DNA of 64,000 nt from Cephalopachus bancanus (GCA_027257055.1 JAPVLO010000323.1:1-64000), one strand, 5' to 3'. Shown: positions 10,702 through 23,459, counted from the stretch's first letter. Program-made: numbers and translations. Notes: generated by a model from the sequence alone, not told the origin.

Positions 10702-10924
10702 AGCCTGCCCCTATGCAGACTAAGAGAACATGCTCCCTGCAGGCAGGCCAGTCCTAAAGAGAAGGTGGGAGGGACTAAGCCTCTCAAACCCACTCACTCT
10801 CCCAAACTCATCAATTACACGGAAGAAAGTAAGGGATGGGACAAGATGCAGGAAAATATAAAGAAAATTCCTCTTTGTGGGGACCAGAGGAGTAGGGAAG
10901 CCTTCCCCTCTTAATACAATGCAA

Positions 10925-11700
10925 TACCAAAGCCTATTGATTTTATGTCCAAAATATCTTGGACAACATTACCTTCTTTCCTTTTCTATTACCACCTCCC
11001 TGATCCAAGCTAACATCATCTCTCACCTAGCCCTCCGCAATAGACTTCTCACCATTTTAACTACGAAAACATCCATTTTCACCTCCTCCCAATCTCTTCT
11101 CCACACATCATCCACAGTGATATTTTCACAATGCAAATCTGATCATTTTTTTTCTTCCCACCCCTTCTACCTCCTCCCTTAAGCTTGACTCTTAGCATAA
11201 AGACCCAGACCCTTGGCAGAGCCCTCAAGGACTTGCGAAGTCTGCCCCATAAACTGCTCCAGCCTCATTTTATAGGTGTCCCCTTGCTCTTTGATCGCCA
11301 GTTACACTGGCCTTCTTTCAGTTCTGGATGCATCTAAAGCTCTCCTGCCACAGGGCTATGATGTGCTGTCCCTCTGACAGAAACTCATTTCCTCCTTCAA
11401 ATTCATTGTCAACTCCTACTTAACCTTCAGGTCTAGGTCAATCATCATTTCCTTGAGGATGGCTTTCTTGTGCCACCAAGTCCTTCCAAAGCATCATGTG
11501 TTTCTCTTTCACAGTGCTTTCCATAGTTATAATTTACATTTACGTGCTTGATTATTAGATAATTTCTGTCTCTCCCATTAGGCTTTGATCCATGTGAGAG
11601 AAGGCATTTTGTCTCTTTTTTCCTCACTGACATAGGTCCCTGCTTCCAGACACTGTACCTGGCCCATAGTAGGTTCTTGATAAATGTTTGTAATATTAAA
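10925..11700 (+). repeat. L2 LINE
   Basis: Sense L2 order: CCAAGCTAACATCATCTCTC, CTCTTCTCCACACATCATCC, TTAGCATAAAGACCCAGACC, CTTCAGGTCTAGGTCAATC and a terminal CCCATAGTAGGTTCTTGATA. Near the full 3' portion of the family. Confidence 0.8.
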
Positions 11701-11961
11701 ACACCAGGACTAGTTGGGGGTTAGACTAGAGGGAGGGGTTGTGAAGGTTTCACTGAGGAAGTGACTTTAAGTGACACCTGAAAGATGACTAGAAATCGTT
11801 CGGTGAGGAGAAGGAGAGCAAAGCATTTGAGGCAGAGAGAACAAGTGAAAGAAAACTTGTGAGGAATGTGATAGCCTGTACAGTGGTTTCAGAAATAACT
11901 AGAGCTGGAGGAGACAGTCATCTGAGTAAAGAGTTTGGATTTTTAAATTTAATTTAACTTA

Positions 11962-12252
11962 GGCTGGGGCCAGTGGCTCAGCCTGTAATCCCAGCACTTT
12001 GGGAGGCCTACGTGAGAGGAATGCCTGAACCCACAGGTTCGAGACCAGCCTGGGCAACTTGGTGAGACCTTGTCTCTACAATAAATCATAAAAACTAGCC
12101 AGACGTGGTGGCGTGCATTTGCTGTTCCAGCTACTTGGAAGGCTGAGGCAGAAGGATTGCCTAAGTCCAGCAGGTGAAGGCTGTGGTGGCCATGAGTGTG
12201 ATGCTGCACTCCAGCCTGGGCGACAAGAGTGAGACACCAACTAAAAAAAAAA
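11962..12252 (+). mobile_element. Alu, type A
   Basis: Dimer with an A-run. Forms a close inverted pair with the next copy. Confidence 0.93.
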
Positions 12253-12258
12253 ATTAAT

Positions 12259-12844
<586 letters not shown>

Positions 12845-13251
12845 TACGAGTCTGGAATTTATCCTAAGGATGATGGGAGGACTTTGGAGGGTTTTAAACA
12901 AAGCACAGCATGGACAAATTTACATGTTCTGGTTGCTGTGTAAAGACTGATTTGGGTGGGAGAGAAGGGGCCTAAATATGGGGAGACATTATTATAGCCT
13001 AGTCTATCATGGTGGCAATGGGGACAGGGAAATGGACTGACTTGAGTCGTCCATATCTGAGAGGCAGGAGGAATAGACGCGAGGACTGATGAAATGTGAT
13101 GATTAAGGGAAAGGGTGGAGTCAGGAATGACTGCCAGGTTTTCAACTTGGGTAGCACTAGAATGCATGGTGCACCTTCTGCGATCAGGAGCACTGAAAGG
13201 GGCTTGAAAAGGAGACAGGTTAGCTTTGGACAACCAAATGACTTTGACAAC

Positions 13252-13323
13252 CAAATGAAAATATTCACACAATAATTAGAAATATGAGTTCAAATGAAAA
13301 TATTCACATAATAATTAGAAATA
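13252..13323. repeat. 39-base tandem duplication
   Basis: CAAATGAAAATATTCACA begins at 13252 and again at 13291, with about 33 near-identical bases in each copy. Confidence 0.85.
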
Positions 13324-13435
13324 GTAATAAGAGAGATCTGACATGGAGAGGAAAATTGGGGATTTATCATTGAAGTGGTTATTGAAACCTCTAGAAGTCT
13401 ATTGGTAACAGATGAGATGCTTAAGGAGAGAATAT

Positions 13436-13470
13436 GGAACTACAGGCACGCACTATCACGCCCGGCTATT
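13436..13470 (-). mobile_element. Alu scrap
   Basis: GGAACTACAGGCACGCAC followed by CACGCCCGGC only. Confidence 0.6.
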
Positions 13471-13505
13471 TTTTTCATAAGTAAAAAATAGTAAGGAAAC
13501 ACCTT

Positions 13506-13803
13506 GGCTGGGCTCGGTGGCTCATACCTATCAGTCCAGCACTTTGGGAGCCCGAGATGAGAGGATTGCCTGCGCCTGGGGGTTCAAGATCAGCCTGAGC
13601 AACTTGGCAAAACCTCATCTCTACAATAAATAAAAACTAGCCAGGCCATGGTGGTGTGCACCTGTAGTTCCAGCTACTTAGAAGGCAGAGAGACAAGGAT
13701 CACCTGAGCCCAGCAGGTCAAGGCTGTGGTGGCTGTGAGTGTGCCACTCCACTGCAGCCTGGGCAATGGAGTGAGACTCCAAATCAAAGAAAAGAAAGAA
13801 AGA
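13506..13803 (+). mobile_element. Alu, type A
   Basis: First of two abutting plus-strand copies; the tail has become GAAAGAAAGAAAG. Confidence 0.93.
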
Positions 13804-14118
13804 AGCCGGGCTCGGGGGCTCAGCCTGTAATCCCAGCACTTTGGGAGGTCGAGGCGAGAGGATTGCCTGAACTCGCGGGTTGGAGACTCGCCCGGGGAAC
13901 TTGGCGAGACCTCGTCTCTACAATAAATCAAAAATAGCCGGGCGTGATAGTGCGTGCCTGTAGTTCCAGCTACTTGGAAGGCCGAGGAGGAAGGCTCGCC
14001 GGAGCCCGGCAGGTCGAGGCTGAGGTAGCCGGGAGTGTGCCACTGCCCTCCAGCCTGGGTGACAGAGTGAGACTCCAACTCAAAAAAAAAAAAAAAAAAA
14101 AGAAAGAAAGAAAGAAAA
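13804..14118 (+). mobile_element. Alu, type B
   Basis: Inserted at the tail of the previous copy; it ends in A-run plus GAAAGAAAGAAAG. Confidence 0.93.
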
Positions 14119-14440
14119 CACTTCAGGCAGTATTGAGACATCCCAACATGTAACAGAAGAAGTGAAAGACACCAAAAAGGAGACTAAGAAGGACTTATTG
14201 GAGGGATTGTAGGAAAACCAACAGTGTGGTGGCACAGAAATAGTGTTTGTAGGAGGAAGTATCCTCTGATATTGACAGTTCAAATTCTAGCATCTACAGT
14301 TTCTAGGGAGAAACTAACATAAGTCATTTTTCATTTACTGAGCCTTCTAAATTTCATCTTTCTGAAGTGTTCTTCCTCCTTCCTCTGCTTTGAGAAGAAG
14401 AAAAAAATAAGTTTCAGACTATAACTATCTCTTAGATCAC
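14119..14440. other. Unique sequence
   Basis: No gene or named repeat seen. Confidence 0.4.
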
Positions 14441-14479
14441 CTTTCACATTTTACTATCGTCAGTTCATCCATGATTGTC

Positions 14480-14705
<226 letters not shown>

Positions 14706-14789
14706 CATTAAAAACACCTATTACTTTTTAAATATTTACTGTCTCTGGGTGCTTGTGCTAATGCTTGATTTATAATAACTTTTTAAAAA

Positions 14790-14965
14790 CCCTTGAAGGA
14801 GCATGATTATTCTTATACAAACCCTGAAGGGGCATGATTATTCTCATTTTATGGATAAGGACACTGAGGTTAAGACAAAGGAACTTCCCCAAAGTCAGTT
14901 GGTGGCCGAGCTGCAATTCACAAACAAGACCGCCTGATTCCAAAGTCCATGCTTTTAACCACCAC
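14790..14965 (+). repeat. MIR
   Basis: ATTATTCTCATTTTATGGAT, AAGGACACTGAGGTTAAG and a CCAAAGTCCATGCTTTTAAC segment follow MIR order. Its start carries a 30-base duplication. Confidence 0.8.
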
Positions 14966-15620
14966 CTCTCCCAAGAGAAGTAAACATTCACATTTTCCAG
15001 ACATCTGTGGAAGAGACATTTTTGAACTGGCAGCTTTCCCAATTCATCTCAAATCATAGCACATAAGCAAGAGCCTGCTCTCATTCCAAGAATGCTTTAT
15101 TCTGAGCCCCTACTGAGCTGCCTGCCCTACCTACAAAACAATGGATTGTTTCCCTTCATCCCTTCACCTAAGCCTTCCTGCCTGCCTGAGCACATTCTGG
15201 CTTCCTAACCAGGAGCTCTCTCTTGGGATCAATACTCTTAATTCCATTTTTCACTTCCTAACAGTTCTTTGCCCCCACTTGATTCATAGGATTACTTAAG
15301 ACTCCTTTGCTTGAAGTGCCCTCAGTGGTTTCTTGTCAACTCTTAGTGCTGAGCCACAGTCAACATACTAGAATATAAGCTTCAACTTCGTTGATCTTTT
15401 ATAGAGCGTTATGCCCAGGACACTGAACAATGTGATTCCCAGGGCCCAGCAGGCATACAATAGATAATGGCTGACTGAATTAGTCGGACAGTAATGCAGT
15501 CCCAAACTTGGCTGACTATTACAATGTAGCCATGTTGTACTCCAGCACTTTGCAGAGAGGAAAACTATAAACTTGTGGCTGCCAGGAGAAAAACAGTTTT
15601 CAAATTTTTTTTCAATTTTT
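14966..15620. other. Unique sequence
   Basis: No coding or repeat call. AGCAGGCATACAATAGATAA near 15450 hints at a further old MIR/L2 piece. Confidence 0.4.
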
Positions 15621-15624
15621 AAAA

Positions 15625-15906
15625 AATTTTGAGTTGCAGTCTTGCTCTGTTTGTTGCCCAGGCGGGAGTTCAGTGGCATGCTCTTGACAACCGCAGCCTC
15701 GACCTGCTGGGCTCAGGCGATCCTTCCACCTCAGCCTTCCAAGAAGTCGGAACTACAGGTGTGAGTCACCAAGTCCGACTATTTTTTTTTTTATTTATTT
15801 ATTGTAGAGATGAGGTCTCGCCAAGTTGCCCAGGCGGGTCTCGAACCCACGGGTTCCGGCAATTCACTCACTTCCGCCTCCCAAAGCGCGAGATTACAGG
15901 CTGAGC
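15625..15906 (-). mobile_element. Alu, type B
   Basis: Right arm starts GAGTTGCAGTC; the left arm ends early at CAGGCTGAGC. Confidence 0.9.
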
Positions 15907-16009
15907 AGAGAGCACACTCATAATAAGAAGCCTACGGATTCTCTTCCTTAACAGTTAAGGTTCCAAAACGCTGGAGGAAATTACAAATTCCAGTATCAAT
16001 CTTCTTCAT

Positions 16010-16297
16010 TTTTTTTTTGCGTTGGAGTCTCCCTCTGTCGCCCAGACTGGAGTGCAGTGGCTGCTCCCGGCCACCGCAACCTCGACCTGCTGGGCTCCGG
16101 TGATCCTTCCGCCTCAGCCTTCCAAGTAGCTGGAACTATAGGCACGCGCTACCACGCCTGGCTAATTTTTTGATTTATTGTAGAGATAAGGTCTCGCCAA
16201 GTTGCCCAGGCGGGTCTCGAGCCCGCAGGCTCAGGCAATCCACTCACCTCAGCCTCCCAAGGCATGGGATTACAGGCTGAGCCACTCAGCCCAGCCG
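16010..16297 (-). mobile_element. Alu, type B
   Basis: Flanked by TCTTCTTCATTTTT on both sides (about 15998 and 16299). Confidence 0.94.
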
Positions 16298-16406
16298 TGT
16301 CTTCTTCATTTTTATGGAGACAATTCATGGATTCTCTGGTTTTTTCGGTTAGTATTTCAGCTATTCGTCCTGGCAACTACACTTGCAGGCAGAAATACTG
16401 ATATTT

Positions 16407-16703
16407 GGGCCTGTCGCGGTGGCTCAAGCCTATAATCCCAGTATTTTGGGAGGCTGAGGAGAGAACATTGCCTGAGCTCAGGGGTTCGAGACCCGTTTGG
16501 GCAACATGGAGAGACCTCGTCTCTACAATAAATAAAAAAATTAGCCGGGTGTGGTGGTGCATACCTGTAGTTCCAGCTACTTGGAAAGCTGGGTGGAAGG
16601 ATTGCTTCATCCCAGCAGGTCAAGGCTGTGGTGGCCGTGAGCATGCCACTGCCCTCCAGTCTGGGCGACAGAGTGAGACTCCAACACAGGAAAAAAAAAA
16701 AAG
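16407..16703 (+). mobile_element. Alu, type A/B
   Basis: Flanked by imperfect AAATACTGATATTTG / AAATATTGCTATTTG. Confidence 0.93.
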
Positions 16704-17220
16704 AAATATTGCTATTTGGCTACATGTATGCTTCACACTTGATTATGGGTGGTGAATATCCTGGAATTCCTGGCCAGATGTCTTATCATAGTGATGGGGG
16801 AAATCGGTGTATTGACCTGCTTTACACAAGTAACTGGCACATGACTACTTTTCCTATTTAAAATTTCTCTATTTTTGTAGGGATAGAGAGATTAATACTT
16901 TATCTCATTAGGGATATTGCAGGCAGAGTCTCCTTATTCCATTTTGTTCCTTTTAAGGAAAATCTCATTGCCACAAGAAAAAACTCCTGCCAGGGGTTAT
17001 TACAAGACCACTTTGTTTTTATGTGAAATGTAAAAAAATTGTGGCTTTGTTTCTAGTGCTTCTTTGCAACATTTTTCTTTCATGCCAGTCAGATCAGCTA
17101 CCACTGCTGAGCCTACTGCTAAGCTCATCAATTTCTGTCTCCAACCTTTAGGAATTTGTTTTTTTCCTTTTTCACTAAAAGAAACATCCCTTATGCACTT
17201 ATTTAAAATTTGTAGGATAA
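16704..17220. other. Unique sequence with a minus-strand coding-like frame
   Basis: On the minus strand about 17190-17000 reads an open, lysine-rich frame (includes MSLAVGSAVVADLTG) ending in TAA. It has no clear splice sites, start or relatives that I recognise, so it is not called a gene. Confidence 0.3.
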
Positions 17221-17517
17221 GGCGGGCTCGGTGGCTCAGCCTGTAATCCTGTGCCTTTGGGAGGCTGAGGTGAGTGGATTGCCTGAGCCCATGGGTTCGA
17301 GACCTGCCTGGGCAACTTGGAGAGCCCTCATCTCTACAATAAATCAAAATGAGCCGGGCGTGGTAGTGCGTGCCTGTAGTTCCAGCTACTTGGAAGACTG
17401 CGGCGGAAGGATCGCTGGAGCCCAGCAGGTCAAGGCTGCGGTGGCCGGGAGTGGCCACAGCACTCGAGTCTGGGTGACAGAGTGAGACTCCAACTAAAAA
17501 AAAAAATAAATAAATAA
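17221..17517 (+). mobile_element. Alu, type B
   Basis: Flanked by AATTTGTAGGATAA at 17208 and again at about 17518. Confidence 0.94.
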
Positions 17518-17597
17518 AATTTGTAGGATAACAACAACAGAAGAGGAAAGAACAAGAATATGTCTGTCTTTTTCTCTGTTTACTTTTGTTTTTTGTG

Positions 17598-17880
17598 TTT
17601 TTTTTTTAGTTGGAGTCTCACTCTGTCGCCCAGACTGGAGAGCAGTGGCCGCTCCCGGCCACCGCAGCCTCGACCTGCTGGGCTCCGGCGATCCTTCCGC
17701 CTCAGCCTTCCAAGTAGCTGGAATTACAGGCGTGCGCTACTGCGCCCGGCTGATTTTTTTATTTATTGTAGAGATGAGGTCTCGCTGCCCAGGCGGGTCT
17801 CGAACCCACGGGCGCAGGCAATCCACTCGCCTCAGCCTCCCAAAGGCGCGGGATTACAGGCTGAGCCACCGAGCCCAGCT
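17598..17880 (-). mobile_element. Alu, type C
   Basis: Short linker CTCGCTGCCCAGGCGGG in antisense; ends CCGAGCCCAGCT. Confidence 0.95.
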
Positions 17881-18046
17881 TGTGTTACTTTTTAGTGTTC
17901 TCTTCTGGTGGTGCCCTTGAAGACCGAATATTGACGGTCAACTAGATGACCACTGTACACTAGATTCTATCCCAGAATCATAACTTCAGGTAAGATTTTC
18001 TACCAGGCTTAGAACAGACTTACAAAGGTAGAAACTTTTACTTTTA

Positions 18047-18336
18047 CTTTTTTTTTTTTTTTTGAGTTGGAGTCTCACTCTGTCGTCCAGACTGGAGTGC
18101 AGTGACCGCTCCCGGCCACCGCAGCCTCACCTGCTGGGCTCCGGTGATCCTTCCACCTCAGCCTTCCAAGTAGCTGGAACTACAGGCATGCGCTACCGCG
18201 CCCGGCTGATTTTTTGATTTATTGTAGAGATGAGGTCTCACTGCCCAGGCGGGTCTTGAACCCGTGGGCTCAGGCAATCCACTCACCTCAGCCTCCCAAA
18301 GGCGCGGGATTATAGGCTGAGCCACCGAGCCCGGCT
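18047..18336 (-). mobile_element. Alu, type C
   Basis: Flanked by GAAACTTTTACTTTT on both sides. Confidence 0.95.
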
Positions 18337-18422
18337 GAAACTTTTACTTTTTTATTTCCTTCCAAAGCAAAGGTAATGTGATTTCCTAACTCAACATTCC
18401 ATCATATATAAATATACACTCT

Positions 18423-18691
18423 GCTGGGTGTGGTGGCTCACACCTATAATCCCAGCACTTTGGGAGGCTGAGGTAAGAGGATTGCCTGAACCCACAGGTT
18501 TGAGACCAGCCTGGGCAAGTTGGATCTAAAAAATTAGCTGGACGTGGTGGGATGCGCCTGTAGTTCCAGGTACTTAGACGGCTGAGGCAGAAGGATTGTC
18601 TGAGCCCAGCAGGTTGAGGCTGCGGTGGTCAGGAGCGTGCCACTGCACTCCAGCCTGGGCGACAGAGTGAGACTCCAACTCAAAAAAAAAA
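18423..18691 (+). mobile_element. Alu, type A/B, internal deletion
   Basis: The linker GCGAGACCTCATCTCTACAA is missing, leaving GCAAGTTGGATCTAAAAAAT. Confidence 0.9.
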
Positions 18692-18872
18692 ACAACAAAA
18701 AAACACACAACCACAGATATTTAACTGTTATGTATCCAATGCCTTTCCTTTACGATAATAAAGAGATAATTTAGCATGTCCCTTTTATTTGCTGCTATAG
18801 TGATGCATTATTTAATACATAAATATTTCCTAATAATCTGTTATTCAAATTGTGGGTAAGATAGCAATCTAG

Positions 18873-19150
18873 CCGGGTTCGGTGGCTCAGCCTGTAATCC
18901 TGCGCCTTTAGGAGGCTGAGGTGAGTGGATTGCCTGAGCCCGCAGATTAGAGACCCGCCTGGGCAGCAAGACCTCATCTCTACAACAAATCAACAATTAG
19001 CCGCGCGTGGTAGTGCGCGCCTGTCGTTCCAGCTACTTGGAAGGCTGAGGCGGATCGCCGGAACCCAGCAGGTCGAGGCTGCGGTGGCCGGGAGCGGCCA
19101 CTGCACTCCAGTCTGGGCGACAGAGTGAGACTTCAACTCAAAAAAAAAAA
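18873..19150 (+). mobile_element. Alu, type C
   Basis: Flanked by GATAGCAATCTAGCC at about 18859 and 19151. Confidence 0.95.
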
Positions 19151-19250
19151 GATAGCAATCTAGCCTTTATCATTTTTTTTGACTTTCTACAAACAGTGCA
19201 GAGTTTTATTGTATGTAGAACATTAACTTATTTTGAATAAAGAATTTTAA

Positions 19251-19538
19251 GCCAGGCTCGGTGGCTCAGCCTGCAATCCCGCGCCTTTGGGAGGCTGAGG
19301 TGAGTGGATTGCCTGAGCCCGCGGGTTCGAGACCCACCTGGGCAACTTGGTGAGACCTCATTTCTACAATAAATCAAAAAATCAGTCAGGCGTGATAGCA
19401 CATGCCTGTAATTCCGGCTACTCGGAAGGCTGAGGCGGAAGGATCACCGGAGCCCAGCGGGTCGAGGCTGCGGTGGCCGGGAGCAGCCATTGCACTCCAG
19501 TCTGGGTGACTGAGTGAGACTCCAACTCAAAAAAAAAA
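19251..19538 (+). mobile_element. Alu, type B
   Basis: Flanked by AAGAATTTTAA; has GCGGGTTCGAGACCCACC. Confidence 0.94.
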
Positions 19539-19677
19539 GAATTTTAAAATAAAGATTTCACATGTCATTTCTTTCATTGTTCATCAAAGTCAGATTCCTC
19601 TAAAGCTGGAGTCAAAATTTATCTTCAGAAGATATCTTATCTTCAAGATAGCCCTTTTAAAGTAGGATTGATGCTTA

Positions 19678-20275
19678 TTCCACGATTGTCCGATTGTCCG
19701 GTAAGCCCACAATTGTCTTATTTTGGCTTCTTTTATCTCCGCTTGAATATGGGTATACTGATGAAAACTTCAAAATGCTACCACCACAGTTCATGAAAAC
19801 TCCGTGCGTATTATTAGCTTTGAAGACCTTCCAGTGTGATGAGATGTCGACGTGGTCAGTGATGATGATCCTGTCCTTGTGGAAGCATAGGTAACTGTTT
19901 TTGTCTGTCTTCGTTTTTAGCTGCTTCCCCCACTTTTTTTTTTTTTGCGTTGGAGTCTCACTCAGTCGCCCAGGCTGGAGTGCAGTGGCCGCTCCCGACC
20001 ACCGCAACCTCAACCTGCTGGGCTCCGGCGATCCTTCCGCCTCAGCCTTCCAAGTAGCTGGAACTACGGGTGCGCGCTACCACACCCGGCTAATTTTTGA
20101 TTTATTGTAGAGATGAGGTCCTGCCTGTCCAGGCGGGTCTCGAACCCGCAGGCTCAGGCAATCCACTCACCTCGGCCTCCCAAAGTGCTGGGATTACAGG
20201 CTGAGCCACGGAGCCTGGCTTTTAGCTGCTTCTCAATTAGACATCCTCTAAACATGAGTGAGTTCAAGTCATAGT
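19678..20275 (-). other. Coding-like block of unknown origin, split by an Alu
   Basis: With the Alu at 19934-20219 and one target copy removed, one minus-strand frame runs about 110 codons without a stop. It includes SYLCFHKDRIIITDHVDISS and NNTHGVFMNCGG. Three CpGs survive in a short stretch (near CCACGTCGACATC), unusual for neutral sequence here. I see no ATG context, splice sites or poly(A) that would make it a gene. It could be a retrocopy fragment or chance. Confidence 0.3.
19934..20219 (-). mobile_element. Alu, type B/C
   Basis: Flanked by TTTTTAGCTGCTTC (19911 and 20218). Confidence 0.94.
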
Positions 20276-21080
20276 CATTCCTAAGCTATCAGTCAATAGC
20301 ACCACCAGTGGAATATGCCAATACCTTCAACCTCAGACATGTTCGCAAAAAAGCCTTAAAAAAAAGTCATCTTGATCTATCATGAAATTGGAATACTAAA
20401 TGTAACTGCTACCACTCTCATGTCCTCTGCTTTGTAATGATCAATTCTGCAGTCCTGAAACCAACCCTCATGGTTATCAATACATCTATCACATTAAAAT
20501 GTCTCCGGTATCATGTATGGTGATATTCCTTCTTATATGTATCAAAACTCATACTGAAACAATGAATTCTGAGTTGCAAAAGAGAATTTATTTTTTGCAC
20601 CTGTCAGTCTTGGTCCACAAGTAAAACAAAAACATAAACAGGGGCCAGACTTTATCTTTAATAGAAAGTCATTGTGAAGGTTTATTGAATCTCAAAGAAA
20701 GAAATACCTAAACCTCTTCTCTGTGTACTAATTGTTATGCACATTCGCCTTTGACTTCGTGTCTCTGTTATAGATCTTAGGAATTCAGTGTTGGCCACAT
20801 ACCTCTCCCAAGTCATAATATCCACAGTGGAGAGGAGGGACATGACATAGGTCAAGTTTGGAAATGTGAACCTTCAATGGGACCACCTTGATAATGAGTG
20901 GTCAAGTGACCTGTGGATAGTATGAGTTCTAGGGTAATCTACGCTTGGTAAGTACATGGTCCCCAAGGTCTGCAAGGGATCATTGTAGAACCTGTGGAAA
21001 TAGGTTGCCTCTTCAGACATGGAAGCCTGAAAGCATGAATTGTGCATATTTATACAACTGTATTCAGTACTACTAGACAC
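20276..21080. other. Unique sequence
   Basis: No gene or named repeat. Minus-strand frames at 20874-21152 overlap an L2/MIR tail and are not supported. Confidence 0.4.
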
Positions 21081-21132
21081 CTCATGCCTGAGTCGAAAGC
21101 ACTCAATAGATAGCTGTTGAATGGATGAAAAA
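21081..21132 (+). repeat. L2/MIR tail
   Basis: AAAGCACTCAATAGATAGCT and TGTTGAATGGATGAA. Confidence 0.5.
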
Positions 21133-21284
21133 TGTCTTGGCGTGTCTGACAAAATGGTGGAGTAGATGCCATAATACTCAAGAGGTAAAAGAAGCTTCTG
21201 GTAGATAAGATGTGTTCAGAGAACAGAGAGGACTGTTCCTCTACCAGTACTATTGACACGTGCTAGAGAAAATTGCATAATAGA

Positions 21285-21583
21285 GTTGGGTGTGGTGGCT
21301 CATGCCTGTAATGCCAGCACTTTGGGAGGTGGAGGTGAGAGGATTGCCTGAGTCCAGGAGTTCCAGAACAGCCTGGGTAACTTGGCGAGACCTTGTCTCT
21401 ACAATCAATTTTTAAAAAAATTAGCCGGGCATGGTGGCACGTGCCTGTAGTTCCAGCTACTTGGAAGGCTGAAGTGGAAGGATCACCTGAGCCCAGCAGG
21501 TCAAGGCTGTGGTGACTGTGAGCGTGCCACTGCACACCAGCCTGGGCAACAGAGTGAGTCTCTGACTTAAAAAAAGAAAAAAA
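21285..21583 (+). mobile_element. Alu, type A
   Basis: Flanked by GAAAATTGCATAAT / GAAAATTACATAAT. Confidence 0.93.
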
Positions 21584-21948
21584 GAAAATTACATAATGAT
21601 GTGGCAGTAGTGTTACTGCAGAGTCTCTGTCTCCAATAGCAACAGAAACCCCAGTTTCACCCAAATGCTAAGGGCTCTGTGTCCAGGTTCACATGCTCTC
21701 CAGCAGCTGTTTCAAACCTGCTTCACCTTCCTCAAGACTCCTGCCTGCATCTTTCAGGTCACTTTGTGTGCTGAAAACTTTGCTGCCAACTTTACTGACA
21801 AAATAGATAGCATCTGAGCAAAAATAAATACTCTCATCTGCTTGATAGTAATGGAGAAAAGTGTCAAATGGGAGTGTTATCTTTCCCTGTCTAAGTCTAA
21901 TCATAATCATAATAGTCTTCTTATTCCATCACTTCCAGGAACTTACTC
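21584..21948. other. Unique sequence with minus-strand open frame
   Basis: The frame at 21910-21689 includes a charged segment SLEEGEAGLKQLLESM. No splice or start support; possibly an old LTR-type repeat. Confidence 0.3.
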
Positions 21949-21949
21949 T

Positions 21950-22241
21950 TTTTTTTTGAACTGGAGTCTCACTCTGTCGCCCAGACTGGAGTGCAGTGGC
22001 TGCTCCCGGCCACCGCAGCCTCGACCTGCTGGGCTCCGGTGATCCTTCCGCCTCAGCCTTCTAAGTAGCTGGAACTACAGGCGCACGCTACCATGCCTGG
22101 CTAATTTTTTGAATTTTTTGAATTATTGTAGAGATGAGGTCTTGCCAAGTTGCCCAGGGGCAAGAACCCACAGGTTCAGGCAATCCACTCACCTCAGCCT
22201 CCCAAAGCGTGGGATTACAGGCTGAGCCACCAAACTTGGCT
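21950..22241 (-). mobile_element. Alu, type B
   Basis: The linker carries a small duplication, TTTTTTGAATTTTTTGAATT. Confidence 0.93.
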
Positions 22242-22242
22242 C

Positions 22243-23458
22243 TTTTTTTTTTTAATTGTAAAGATGTGAGGTACAAGTGAAGATTAGGTACATAAGTAGC
22301 TTATGTGCAGGTGAAGTTTGGGCCTCCAACTGGGCCTCACTTTCTCTGGTTTAGGGTCTAGGACCCTTAGTGATGTTATGTGCTCTCCCCCCAACCACTG
22401 CAGTATCCTATTACTGCTGATTTCTCTCTTGTGGTATTGTGATAAATGTTCAGGACCCACTTATAAGTGAGAACACGCAGTATTCAGTTCTTTGTTTCTG
22501 CAGTAGATCACTGATTATGATGGAATCTAAATCTCTCCAAGTTGCTGTGAAGTCCATAATTTTGTCCTTTATGGCAGTGTAGTGCTCCATCATGTATACG
22601 TACCACATTTTAAAAATCCAGTCCATTTTTGATGGGCAGCAGGATTTGTTCCATGTGCTATTTGAAACAGTGCTGCAATAAACACGTGTGCAATGCCGGG
22701 CGTGGTGGCTCATGCCTATAATACCAGCACTTTGGTAGACCGAGGTGAGAAGATTGCCTGAGCCCACAAGTTCAAGACTAACTCGGGCAACTTAGCGAGA
22801 TCTCATCTCTACAATAAATCAAGAAAAATTAGCCGGTCATGGTGGCACATGCCTGTAGTTCCAGCTACTTGGAAGGCTGAGGCAGAAGGATCACCAGAAC
22901 CCAGCAGGTCGAGGCTGCGGTAGTCGTGAGCATGTCACGGCACTCCAGCCTGGGCAACAGAGTGAGACTTTGACACACACAAAAAACAAAAACAAACAAA
23001 CAAAAACATGCATACACAGGTATCTTTTTTGTAGAATGATTGGAGTTCCTCCAGTTATATTCCCAGAAGAGGGATTGCTGAATCATATGGAAGGTCAGTT
23101 TCTAGTTCTTTTAAGAATTGCCACAATGTTTTCCATAGAGGTTGAACTAGTTTGCACTCTCACCAACAGTAAAAACGTTCCCTTTTCTCCGCATCCTCAG
23201 CAGTATCTGTTTTTGTTTTACTAATAATGGCCACTTTTACTGGAGTTAGGTGGTATCTCAATATGATTTTGATTTGCATTTCTCTGATTATTAATGAGGC
23301 TGAACAGTTTTTCATGTGTCTGTTGGCTGTTTGTATGTGTTCTTTTGAGAAATGTCTATTTACGTCTTTTGCCCATTTTTAAATTGGGTTGTTTTTTTCC
23401 TTTCAGCTCATTTGAGGAACTTACTCCATCATCTCTCTCTTTAAAAAAATTTGAGTTT
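22243..23458 (-). mobile_element. L1 3' end split by an Alu
   Basis: Antisense L1 3' UTR and ORF2 end: AAAGATGTGAGGTACAAGTG, GTAGATCACTGATTATGATG, TGGGCAGCAGGATTTGTTCC, then after the Alu GGGATTGCTGAATCATATGG, TTTTCCATAGAGGTTGAACT and ATGTCTATTTACGTCTTTTG. Truncated and without an intact frame. Confidence 0.9.
22695..23006 (+). mobile_element. Alu, type A, nested in L1
   Basis: A-rich tail with CAAACAAACAAA; splits the L1 between AATAAACACGTGTGCA and its continuation at CATGCATACACAGG. Confidence 0.93.
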
Positions 23459-23459
23459 T

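Noticed and set aside
20874..21152. 92-codon minus-strand ORF
   Set aside because: Its far end overlaps an L2/MIR tail and no good splice donor follows.
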